Of a stretch of 64,000 bases of DNA, positions 27,462 through 35,599 are shown in pieces (position 1 is the stretch's first letter; every line of letters starts with the position of its first letter). A model generated the notes under the pieces. The model did no database searches. It worked only from the letters and a program-made list of their open reading frames with translations, and was not told the origin of the DNA. Both the position numbers and the translations under genes were made by a program. Source of the DNA: Malaciobacter marinus (GTDB taxonomy: Bacteria > Campylobacterota > Campylobacteria > Campylobacterales > Arcobacteraceae); assembly GCF_003544855.1 (NCBI RefSeq), contig NZ_CP032101.1:868001-932000 (forward strand), read 5' to 3'.

Positions 27462-28402
27462 AAATAGTTTTTTTAGGTTGTACAAAGTTTAGTGAAGAAT
27501 TATTAAATTCATTAATAGATAATAATATTAATATTTCTGCAATATTTACTATACCACAAGAATTTACTATAAGAAATAATGAAAAAGTAATAAATAGAAA
27601 TTATGTAGATATGTCTTCAATATCAAAAAGTAATAATATCCCACTTTATTTTGTTGATGAAAATAATAAACTATCTTCTTATGAAAATATTATTAGAGAT
27701 ATTAATCCTGATATAATATTAGTATTGGGATGGTATTATATAGTTCCAAAAGTAATTAGAGAGATTCCAAAATATGGTGCATGTGGTATTCATGCTTCAT
27801 TGTTACCAAAGTATGCAGGTTGGGCTCCTCTTGTGTGGGCAATAATAAATGGAGAAAAAAAAACTGGAGTTACATTTTTTCAATTTGATGATAGTGTTGA
27901 TGGTGGAGATATAATTTCACAAGAAAGCTTTGATATTAATATTGAAGATACAATTAAAGAAGTATATGCAAAAGCAACTAAAAAGTCTGCTGAAATATTA
28001 AATAGAACACTTCCTATTATGGAAGAGATTAAGTTTAAGAAGCAAAATAAATCTAAATTAGAGATATGGGATAAAAGAAGTCCAAAAGATGGAATATTAG
28101 ATTTTAATAAAACTTGTATTGAGATTTATAATTTTATTAGAGCTCAAACTATTCCTTACCCTTGTGCTTTTACTTATTTAGGAAAAAACAAATTTAAGAT
28201 TATTAGTGCAAAAATGTCAAATATTGATAGTAGTATGTATAAAAATGGTAGTATCGTTTTTATAAATAATACTTATTCTGTAAGTACAGAAGATTATTTT
28301 ATTGAATTTGATAAGATAGAAATAAATAATGTAAGGTATAATTTTAAAGATTATGTTATTGATAATGGATTAGAAGGTGAAGTTTTTTCTAATATTGAAT
28401 AA
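27458..28402 (+). CDS. sugar N-formyltransferase (methionyl-tRNA formyltransferase-like)
   Basis: This 314-residue protein has the formyltransferase core used by enzymes that transfer a formyl group from N10-formyl-THF to amino sugars. The active-site segment is YGACGIHASLLPKYAGWAPL with H112, followed by TGVTFFQFDDSVDGGDII with the likely catalytic D148. The position usually held by asparagine in N-x-H is glycine (G110). A C-terminal domain of about 100 residues resembles the Fmt C-terminal fold. It is too divergent, and in the wrong context, to be the housekeeping Fmt. It probably formylates the amino sugar made by the two genes before it. Confidence 0.8.
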   Translation: MKIVFLGCTKFSEELLNSLIDNNINISAIFTIPQEFTIRNNEKVINRNYVDMSSISKSNNIPLYFVDENNKLSSYENIIRDINPDIILVLGWYYIVPKVIREIPKYGACGIHASLLPKYAGWAPLVWAIINGEKKTGVTFFQFDDSVDGGDIISQESFDINIEDTIKEVYAKATKKSAEILNRTLPIMEEIKFKKQNKSKLEIWDKRSPKDGILDFNKTCIEIYNFIRAQTIPYPCAFTYLGKNKFKIISAKMSNIDSSMYKNGSIVFINNTYSVSTEDYFIEFDKIEINNVRYNFKDYVIDNGLEGEVFSNIE

Positions 28403-28434
28403 ATAAAAATTATTAAGTTAAAAGAAGGATAATA

Positions 28435-29613
28435 TTGTCTACTGAAACTGATTTAAAAACTGATTTAAAAGTTTGTTCTAAATGTATATACGATGAAAGA
28501 GTTTCATATATTACTTTTGATGATAAAGGTGTTTGTAAATATTGTCATCAATTAGAAAGTTTAAAAGAAGAATATGGAACTGGAACAAAAAAAGGTGAAG
28601 AAAAATTTTTTCAGATAATTGAAGAGATAAAAAAAGCAGGAAAAGGTAAAAAATATGACTGTATTATTGGTGTAAGTGGTGGAACAGATTCATCATATAT
28701 GTTATACTTAACAAAAAAATGGGGATTAAGACCTTTAGCAGTACATTATGATAATACATGGAATAGTGCGATTGCAACAGAAAATATAAGAAAAGTTTTA
28801 ACTGCATTAGATATTGATTTATATACTCATGTAACTGATAATAAAGAAGCAGATGATATATTCCGCTCATTTTTTTATGCAGATGTCGCTGAAATTGAAG
28901 CTTCAACTGATTTAGCACTTGCAGAAGTAATGTATAGAGTTGCTTGGAAGTATAAAGTAAAATATGTTTTGGAAGGTCATTCTTTTATGGAAGAAGGTAT
29001 TACTCCTGTTGGTAGAAATTATTTTGATGGTAAATATATAAAATCAATACATAATAAGTTTGGGAAGTTACCTATGAAATCATATCCATTAATGACTTTT
29101 TCAAGATTCTTATTTTCAACAATGTTTGCAAAAATTCAAAAGATTAGACCTTTTTGGTATATTGATTATAATAAAGAAGACGCAAAAAAATTTTTACAAA
29201 AAGAATATAATTGGAAATATTATGGAGGACATCACCTTGAAAATAGAATGACTGCATTTTTTCATAGTGTATACTTACCTCAAAAATTTCATACTGATAT
29301 GAGAAATAATACACTTGCTGCAATGGTAAGAAATGGAAAAATGAGTAGAGTTGATGCTTGGAATGAATATAATGAACCTCCTCATTTAGAAAAAGATTTG
29401 GTTGAATATTTTAAAAAAAGACTTGAACTTAGTGATGAAGAGTATGAAGAAATTATGAATAGAGAACCAAAGTCGTGGAGAGAATATCCTACATATAAAA
29501 AAAGATTCGAATTATTAAGACCTTTATTTAAAGTATTAGCAAAGGCAAATCTTGTGCCAATGAGTTTTTATCTAAAATACTGCTTTCCAATGCCTAAGGA
29601 TGAGAAAAAATGA
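28435..29613 (+). CDS. N-acetyl sugar amidotransferase (WbpG/PseA family)
   Basis: This 392-residue PP-loop ATPase has a zinc-binding N-terminus (C14, C17, C34, C37) and the pyrophosphate loop SGGTDSS at 81-87. Family members adenylate an acetamido group and replace its oxygen with ammonia, giving an acetamidino sugar. WbpG does this to UDP-ManNAc(3NAc)A in P. aeruginosa, and PseA to a pseudaminic acid precursor. The hisH- and hisF-like genes that follow are the known ammonia-supplying partners of WbpG. Translation starts at TTG with AGAAGGA upstream. Confidence 0.9.
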   Translation: MSTETDLKTDLKVCSKCIYDERVSYITFDDKGVCKYCHQLESLKEEYGTGTKKGEEKFFQIIEEIKKAGKGKKYDCIIGVSGGTDSSYMLYLTKKWGLRPLAVHYDNTWNSAIATENIRKVLTALDIDLYTHVTDNKEADDIFRSFFYADVAEIEASTDLALAEVMYRVAWKYKVKYVLEGHSFMEEGITPVGRNYFDGKYIKSIHNKFGKLPMKSYPLMTFSRFLFSTMFAKIQKIRPFWYIDYNKEDAKKFLQKEYNWKYYGGHHLENRMTAFFHSVYLPQKFHTDMRNNTLAAMVRNGKMSRVDAWNEYNEPPHLEKDLVEYFKKRLELSDEEYEEIMNREPKSWREYPTYKKRFELLRPLFKVLAKANLVPMSFYLKYCFPMPKDEKK

Positions 29614-30227
29614 TTACTATAGTAGATTATGGAATGGGAAACCTAGGTTCTATAAAAAATATGTTTAAATATATTGGAGTAGAATCAACTATTGAAAATG
29701 ATGTAGATAAAATAAAAAATGCTTCAAAGATACTTTTACCTGGAGTTGGTTCATTTGATACTGCTATGAAAAAGATAAATGAAAAAGATTTAAAAGAAGT
29801 ATTAAATGAAAAAGCATTAAAGGAACAAGTGCCAGTTTTAGGTATTTGCCTTGGTATGCAACTTTTAACTAATTCAAGTGAAGAGGGAAGTTTATCAGGA
29901 CTTGGGTGGATACCTGCTAAAACAATGAGCTTTAAAAATAGAATTGATAAAGAATATAAAATTCCTCATATGGGTTGGAATATAGTAAATAAATCTAATG
30001 AAAGTTTATTAATTCATGGATTTGAAGAGTTTGATGAGACAAGGTTTTATTTTGTACATTCATATTTTGTAAAAGTTGAAAATGAAAAAAATTCTATACT
30101 TAAAACAGATTATGGTGTAGAGTTTGATAGTGCTATTCAAAAAGATAATATCTTTGGTGCTCAGTTTCACCCTGAAAAGAGTCATAAGTTTGGTATGAAA
30201 CTTTTTGAAAATTTTGCAAGGATATAA
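29610..30227 (+). CDS. HisH-like glutamine amidotransferase subunit of the acetamidino pathway
   Basis: This 205-residue class I glutaminase has DYGMGNLGSI at its start, nucleophile C80 in GICLGMQLL and the catalytic H187/E189 in QFHPEKS. It releases ammonia from glutamine. Although it looks like histidine-biosynthesis HisH, its place between a WbpG-like enzyme and a HisF paralogue lacking Asp11 points to the HisH2 role in converting an N-acetyl group to acetamidino. It overlaps the amidotransferase gene by 4 bases and abuts hisF. Confidence 0.88.
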   Translation: MITIVDYGMGNLGSIKNMFKYIGVESTIENDVDKIKNASKILLPGVGSFDTAMKKINEKDLKEVLNEKALKEQVPVLGICLGMQLLTNSSEEGSLSGLGWIPAKTMSFKNRIDKEYKIPHMGWNIVNKSNESLLIHGFEEFDETRFYFVHSYFVKVENEKNSILKTDYGVEFDSAIQKDNIFGAQFHPEKSHKFGMKLFENFARI

Positions 30228-30228
30228 A

Positions 30229-30990
30229 ATGTTAAGAACAAGAGTAATACCATGTCTATTATTAAAAAATGAGAGCCTTGTAAAAACAGTGAAATTTAAA
30301 GAGTATAATTACATTGGTGACCCTGTAAATACTGTTAGAATATTTAATGAATTAGAAGTAGATGAATTGATGTTTTTAGATATTTTTGCTTCAAAAGAAA
30401 ATAGAAATATAAATTTTAAAATTTTAACTGACATTGCAAATGAATGTTTTATGCCTCTTAGTTATGGTGGAAATATAAAAAGTTTGGATGATGCAAAAAA
30501 AATATTTGAAATAGGATTTGAAAAGGTTGTGATAAATTCCAATGCTTTTAATAATATTAAACTTATAGAAGAAATATCAAAATACTTTGGAAATCAAAGT
30601 GTAGTAGGCTCAATAGATATAAAAAAGTCATTTTTTGGAAGTCAAAAAATTTACTCTCATCATGGGAAGTATAAACAAAGTATAGAGGTACTAGAGTGGG
30701 TGAAAGAGCTTGAAAAAGCTGGTGTAGGTGAACTATTAGTTACTTCTATTGATAAAGAAGGAACATGGGATGGTTATGATTTAGACTTAATAGAAAGTAT
30801 AACTAGTAATGTTCAAATACCTGTTGTTGCAAATGGTGGTTGTGGAAAAATTGAACATTTAGGTGAAGTTGTAAAAAAAGCTAAAGCATCAGCTTGTGCA
30901 GTTGGTAGTATGGTTGTTTATCAGAAAAAAGATATGGGAGTTTTGGTAAATTTTCCAGATAGAAAAAATTTGGAAAAATACTTAAATTAA
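30229..30990 (+). CDS. AglZ/HisF2-type acetamidino modification protein
   Basis: This HisF-like TIM barrel is 253 residues from the ATG at 30229, which has AAGGA six bases upstream. An in-frame start at 30205 lies inside hisH and is less likely. The N-terminus reads RVIPCLLLKNESLVKTVKF: position 11 is leucine where true HisF has the catalytic aspartate. D130 is kept (GSIDIKK). Loss of Asp11 is expected of paralogues that channel ammonia from HisH to WbpG rather than make imidazole glycerol phosphate. Confidence 0.87.
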   Translation: MLRTRVIPCLLLKNESLVKTVKFKEYNYIGDPVNTVRIFNELEVDELMFLDIFASKENRNINFKILTDIANECFMPLSYGGNIKSLDDAKKIFEIGFEKVVINSNAFNNIKLIEEISKYFGNQSVVGSIDIKKSFFGSQKIYSHHGKYKQSIEVLEWVKELEKAGVGELLVTSIDKEGTWDGYDLDLIESITSNVQIPVVANGGCGKIEHLGEVVKKAKASACAVGSMVVYQKKDMGVLVNFPDRKNLEKYLN

Positions 30991-31010
30991 TATGGCAGTA
31001 AAGATTTTTA

Positions 31011-32066
31011 ATGGTTAAAGATGGTCAAAGAATTTATTTTTGTGATGAATTAAGAGGTTTCGCTGCTTTCATAGTTATGCTAGCACACTTTACAGTTGGA
31101 TTTAATGCTTTAAATGGGTATTTGTACAATCCCAAAGAGGGAGAGATTTTTCCAAGTTGGTTTATAAACTTATTGCCAATAGATGGTGCCTTCGGCGTAG
31201 CTATTTTCTTTTTAATAAGTGGTTTTGTAATACCTTTATCTTTGTCAAATAGGACATCAATTAAATTTATTCAAGCTAGGGTAATTAGAATTTATCCTTT
31301 ATATATAATAAGTGCTTTAATTTCCGTTTTATTTATATATATTTTTAATTTATATGTAGGTGATTTCTCAGATACTTTTGAAATCTACTTAAAAAGTGTT
31401 ACTCTTTTTCGAGACTGGATTGGTGGAGTTGCTATTGATGGAGTTGTTTGGACTTTAGAAATTGAAATGAAATTTTATTTATACGTTGCATTGTTTTTAT
31501 TTGTATTAAGGAGATACCCTGAATATTTCGTTTTAGCTCCAGCTGTTGTGACTATAGTGTGTATTTTATTATTTAAGTTTGATATAAACTACCCATTATT
31601 AGGCTTATCAATAAATACTATAATTTATAATCTTGGATATATAACTTATATGAATATAGGCGTAGTCCTTTTTTTATTATATAAGAATAAGTTTTCAATT
31701 AAAAAGTCAATTATAATTATAACTTTTTTATTTTTTGTATCTCTATTTTTTTTATATGAAAGATATAATGTAAACTTTTTGGTGATTAAACTGTATGTTT
31801 TAGCATTTATTATCTTTATTTATCTTTTTAAGTTTAGATCAGATAAAAAAGGTATTTTTTCAGGTTTTTGGGCAAATATCAGTTACCCTTTATATGCAGT
31901 ACATTCCACTGTCGGATTTAGTTTATTGAGCTTTTTTACTTATAAAATTAGAATTAATATTTTTGTATCATTGTTTTTAGTAATTATTATTGTGATTTTT
32001 TTATCGTGGATTCTTCATAAATATGTAGAGTTACCATCTTTAAAGAAGAGTCAGAAAATAAAATAG
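31011..32066 (+). CDS. membrane O-acyltransferase (acyltransferase family 3)
   Basis: This 351-residue integral membrane protein has about ten hydrophobic segments and the family motif CDELRGFAAFIVMLAHFTVG near residue 11, including the conserved Arg-Gly and His. Such proteins acetylate sugars of O-antigen or capsule, usually using acetyl-CoA from the cytoplasm. No SGNH domain follows, so it is the short form. The ribosome binding site is weak. A membrane acyltransferase (wbpC) is also found in the P. aeruginosa locus that shares the acetamidino genes. Confidence 0.85.
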   Translation: MVKDGQRIYFCDELRGFAAFIVMLAHFTVGFNALNGYLYNPKEGEIFPSWFINLLPIDGAFGVAIFFLISGFVIPLSLSNRTSIKFIQARVIRIYPLYIISALISVLFIYIFNLYVGDFSDTFEIYLKSVTLFRDWIGGVAIDGVVWTLEIEMKFYLYVALFLFVLRRYPEYFVLAPAVVTIVCILLFKFDINYPLLGLSINTIIYNLGYITYMNIGVVLFLLYKNKFSIKKSIIIITFLFFVSLFFLYERYNVNFLVIKLYVLAFIIFIYLFKFRSDKKGIFSGFWANISYPLYAVHSTVGFSLLSFFTYKIRINIFVSLFLVIIIVIFLSWILHKYVELPSLKKSQKIK

Positions 32067-32079
32067 AAGGAAGTTTATA

Positions 32080-33138
32080 GTGGAAGATAAATATATATTG
32101 CAATTTGGAAGTTTAGCTGGCTGGCCTTATAAAATAGCAAAAGAATTAAGGAATAGAAGTATAAATAGCAAAAATGTTATTTACTTAGATAGTGAGTGGA
32201 AAGATTTAAATAGAAGATTAAAATTTGATAGAGCGTTATATAAAAAAAGTGATAATATTTTTATAAAAATTTATAATTTACTTAAGTATCTACATGATGT
32301 ACCTAAAGAAGTGTCACTAGTACATTATCATAGTTCAAATATTTTTTTTAGAGAATTACATTGGTTATATGAAGGAAGATTATATAAAAAACATAATATA
32401 CCAATGATTATAACTTTTGGTGGAGGAGATGTTAGAGAGATTAAATTAGCTAATGAATTAAATGAGCACTTTTTCTTAAAAAATTCATTTTCTACATTTA
32501 TAAGGGATATAAAAACAAAAATTAGATTTTGGTCATGGAGTAAAAGACTTGATTATGTAGTAACTGATCCTGAATTTATAGACTATGCTAAGCCATATTT
32601 TAAAAAGGTTTTTTTATTCAGACAACCTGTTGATTTATCACTTATTGATTGTATATATCCAGATGAAAATAATGATATACCTAGAATATTGCATATTCCT
32701 ACTGAACCAATAGTAAAAGGTACAGTATATATAAAAGAAGCAGTAAAAAGACTTGAGGAAGAAGGTTATAAATTTGAATTTGTTTTAAAAAGACAAATAA
32801 CACAAGAGGAAATGTATAAAGAAATAACTAATTGCGATATATATGTTGATGAATTGAGATGTGGTTCTCATGGTGTTACTGCAGTTGAGACTATGGCAGC
32901 AGGTAAACCAACTATAACATACATAAGAGATGATTTAAAATCTAAGTTTCCTCCTGAACTACCTCTTGTTATTGCCAATCCTGATACTATATATGATGTA
33001 TTAAAAGGCCTTATTTTAGATTCTAAAAAAAGATATGAAATAGGAAAAAATAGTAGGACATATGTTGAAAAATATCATGATGTAAAAGTAGTAGTTGATG
33101 ATTTATTAAAAATATATGAAGAGATTTCAAATAAATGA
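32080..33138 (+). CDS. glycosyltransferase, GT-B fold
   Basis: This 352-residue cytoplasmic protein has features of retaining GT4-like glycosyltransferases. An N-terminal domain contains VHYHSSN and IITFGGGDVR. The C-terminal domain contains LHIPTEPIVKGTVYIKEAV and the donor-binding region DELRCGSHGVTAVETMAAGKPTI, where the E and following G positions match the EX7E-like motif. It has no membrane segments. Translation starts at GTG after AGAAGGA. It would add one sugar of the repeat unit, but neither donor nor linkage can be inferred. Confidence 0.78.
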   Translation: MEDKYILQFGSLAGWPYKIAKELRNRSINSKNVIYLDSEWKDLNRRLKFDRALYKKSDNIFIKIYNLLKYLHDVPKEVSLVHYHSSNIFFRELHWLYEGRLYKKHNIPMIITFGGGDVREIKLANELNEHFFLKNSFSTFIRDIKTKIRFWSWSKRLDYVVTDPEFIDYAKPYFKKVFLFRQPVDLSLIDCIYPDENNDIPRILHIPTEPIVKGTVYIKEAVKRLEEEGYKFEFVLKRQITQEEMYKEITNCDIYVDELRCGSHGVTAVETMAAGKPTITYIRDDLKSKFPPELPLVIANPDTIYDVLKGLILDSKKRYEIGKNSRTYVEKYHDVKVVVDDLLKIYEEISNK

Positions 33139-34397
33139 TAAAAAATTTTCTTGAAAATATTTATAATAAGGGTTTTTTTCACTTACTTGGCTCAAACTTT
33201 TTAGTTCAGTTTTTTGGTTTTGGTTTAGTATTATTTTTAGGAAAGATTCTTTCAGCTGAAGAGATTGGAAATATTAAAATAATTCAATCATATAGTTTAT
33301 TTTTTATAACATTTGCAACTTTTGGTGTAAATGTTGCATTATTAAAAACTGCATCTGAGAAAAGACCAAAATTTGAGAAGAAAGCTATTTTAAAGAAGAG
33401 TATTGTAATAGTGCTTTTCTTTAGTATCATTTCTATTTTTTTACTATTTACTTTATTAAAACTTGGATTACTAACAAAAAATGAAGATATTGAGTATTGG
33501 CTATATAGATATTCAATAGTAATACCTTTTGCTGCATTAGGTTATTTGTTCCTTGCATATTTTCAAGCATTAAAAGAAATAAAAAATGTTGCAAAGTTTC
33601 AAGTCTTAATTAGGTTAATTTTTATTGTATTAATTTTTATATTTACTTATTTATATGGTTTTAGTGGTTTGATTTATTCAACTATTATTTCATACATACT
33701 TGGTACTATTATTTTTTTCAAACATCTAGATAGAAATTTATTTAAGTTTAATATTGACAATTCTAAAATTAAGAAATTTAATAGCTATGCCTTCTTTTCA
33801 TTTATTGGTATGATAATTACAGTTGTGGGAAAGAATTCAGATATTTATTTATTAGATTATTTAGAAGCTGTTAAGGATGAAATAGGGTATTATTCAATTG
33901 CCATAATATTTTTTATGGCAGGTAATGTTATAAATGGAACAGCACAATCTATTATCACACCTCATTTTAGTGAAAATGAAAATAATTATACTTGGCTGAA
34001 AAATAATTTACTTAAGTATCAAATATTAATGATTCCTTTTTCTATTGTAGTGTCTTTATGTTTATATCTATTAGCTTATATTGTAGTTAATTACTATTAT
34101 GGTCAAGAGTATAGTCAAGTGCTTGATATTCTTATCTATTTACTAGTGAACTATTTAATTATATCTACATATACTATCACAGGTGGTGCATTAGTTGGTT
34201 TAGGAGTTATACATAGTAGTATATATATAGTTTTAATTTCTACATTTAGTAGTTTGTTAATAGGATATTATTTGTTTTTTTCTTGGGGAGTTTACGGTGT
34301 TGCAATTGGACAAATTATAGGTTCAATTGTCAATTTTATATTAATCACATTACTTTTTATTTATCATATTAAAAAGATAAAAAGGAATTATATTTGA
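33135..34397 (+). CDS. wzx: Wzx-type oligosaccharide flippase
   Basis: This 420-residue, very hydrophobic protein has about 12 predicted membrane helices. The N-terminal segment LGSNFLVQFFGFGLVLFLGKILSAEEIGNIKIIQSY is typical of polysaccharide biosynthesis (MATE-like/MVF) exporters. It would flip the undecaprenyl-linked repeat unit from the cytoplasmic to the periplasmic face. It overlaps the glycosyltransferase before it and the polymerase-like gene after it. Base composition is among the lowest in GC in the window, as is common for wzx genes. Confidence 0.87.
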   Translation: MIKNFLENIYNKGFFHLLGSNFLVQFFGFGLVLFLGKILSAEEIGNIKIIQSYSLFFITFATFGVNVALLKTASEKRPKFEKKAILKKSIVIVLFFSIISIFLLFTLLKLGLLTKNEDIEYWLYRYSIVIPFAALGYLFLAYFQALKEIKNVAKFQVLIRLIFIVLIFIFTYLYGFSGLIYSTIISYILGTIIFFKHLDRNLFKFNIDNSKIKKFNSYAFFSFIGMIITVVGKNSDIYLLDYLEAVKDEIGYYSIAIIFFMAGNVINGTAQSIITPHFSENENNYTWLKNNLLKYQILMIPFSIVVSLCLYLLAYIVVNYYYGQEYSQVLDILIYLLVNYLIISTYTITGGALVGLGVIHSSIYIVLISTFSSLLIGYYLFFSWGVYGVAIGQIIGSIVNFILITLLFIYHIKKIKRNYI

Positions 34398-35599
34398 TTT
34401 TAAATATAACAACAATATATTTAATACTGATTATTGTACCAATATATTTCTATTTAAATGGTACTGTATATAATACTTCTGGATTTGAAAGTGCAAAAGT
34501 ATTACCCTTATCATATTACATAACGTTTTTAATTGGATTATATGTATTAATAACTAAAAAATATAAAATTAGTTTTATTGATATATTCATTTTATTAAGT
34601 TTGATTATAGCTATAGCTACTCTAACTTTCTCTATATTAATTCTTGATTTAAAAACAGTTAATTTAAATCTTTTTCTATTGTACTTTATTCCCCAAGTTT
34701 TTTCTTATATTATAGGAAAAGAAATATCAAAGAACTACAATCTTGACTCCACGATTAAAATATTATCAATATCACTATGTACATTTATTTCAATTCATTT
34801 TTTAGATACGTTATTGAATAAAAATATTTATGATGCAATTATTAATAGAGGAACTGATAATATTTTCTATTTTATGACAATTTATCAAAAACTTGTTTCT
34901 TATCCATTGGTATTATCAATAATATTATTTTTAACATTATTTAGTAATATAAAATATAAATATATCTATTCATCTCTTATATTTTTTGAAATAGTTGTTA
35001 GTGCAGCTAGAGAACCACTTGCAATGTTGCTATTTATGTTTTTATTATTTTTTCTACTAAATATTAAAAATATTTCAATATTAAAAATATTAAAAGTCAT
35101 ATCTCTATTATTTTTTAGTTTGGTTTTAATTGTTCTTTTTCTTGATATAGAAGATTTATATATTTATAATAAACTTATGTTAATATTTGATTCTTCGATG
35201 GAGGGATATGATTTATCAGGAGGTCGAATAGAACAAATCTTAAGATTTTTAGAATACTTACCAAACTTAAATATAATTATTGGTGAAGGTTTTTTAATTT
35301 CAGAATATTTTCCAGAAGGTACGTTTCATAATCAATGGATAGAATATTTTGTAAAAGGTGGATTGTTTTTTTTCTTGAGTATGCTTTTTATTTTTATTTT
35401 TGCAATAAAAAAAGCTTTAGTATTATCAAAGTATGATAGAAAATTTCAACTAGTTGCAATAATATTAATTACATTATTATTAGTGAGTTTTAATATAAAC
35501 ACACCTATGAGAACACCTTATTCATCAATTATAATTTGGTTAATAATAGGTTATGTGTCAAACGGAATTAATTACAAAAAGGATAAAATAAGATTATGA
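34394..35599 (+). CDS. O-antigen polymerase/ligase-like membrane protein (probable Wzy)
   Basis: This 401-residue protein has ten or more membrane helices and one larger extracytoplasmic loop near residues 255-320, containing SGGRIEQILRFLEYL and GTFHNQWIEYFVKGG. The HN within that loop matches the Wzy_C/O-antigen ligase family. Next to wzx, and with wzz elsewhere, a polymerase role is most likely. A ligase cannot be ruled out. Initiation appears to be at TTG overlapping the wzx stop, with AAAGGA upstream. Confidence 0.75.
   Translation: MILNITTIYLILIIVPIYFYLNGTVYNTSGFESAKVLPLSYYITFLIGLYVLITKKYKISFIDIFILLSLIIAIATLTFSILILDLKTVNLNLFLLYFIPQVFSYIIGKEISKNYNLDSTIKILSISLCTFISIHFLDTLLNKNIYDAIINRGTDNIFYFMTIYQKLVSYPLVLSIILFLTLFSNIKYKYIYSSLIFFEIVVSAAREPLAMLLFMFLLFFLLNIKNISILKILKVISLLFFSLVLIVLFLDIEDLYIYNKLMLIFDSSMEGYDLSGGRIEQILRFLEYLPNLNIIIGEGFLISEYFPEGTFHNQWIEYFVKGGLFFFLSMLFIFIFAIKKALVLSKYDRKFQLVAIILITLLLVSFNINTPMRTPYSSIIIWLIIGYVSNGINYKKDKIRL

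Noticed and set aside
27458-28402. Housekeeping methionyl-tRNA formyltransferase
   Set aside because: The active-site segment differs (GIH for NxH), the gene sits in a sugar operon, and no def gene is next to it.
29610-30990. Histidine biosynthesis genes hisH and hisF
   Set aside because: The HisF paralogue lacks Asp11, no other his genes are near, and the pair follows a WbpG-like amidotransferase as in acetamidino-sugar loci.
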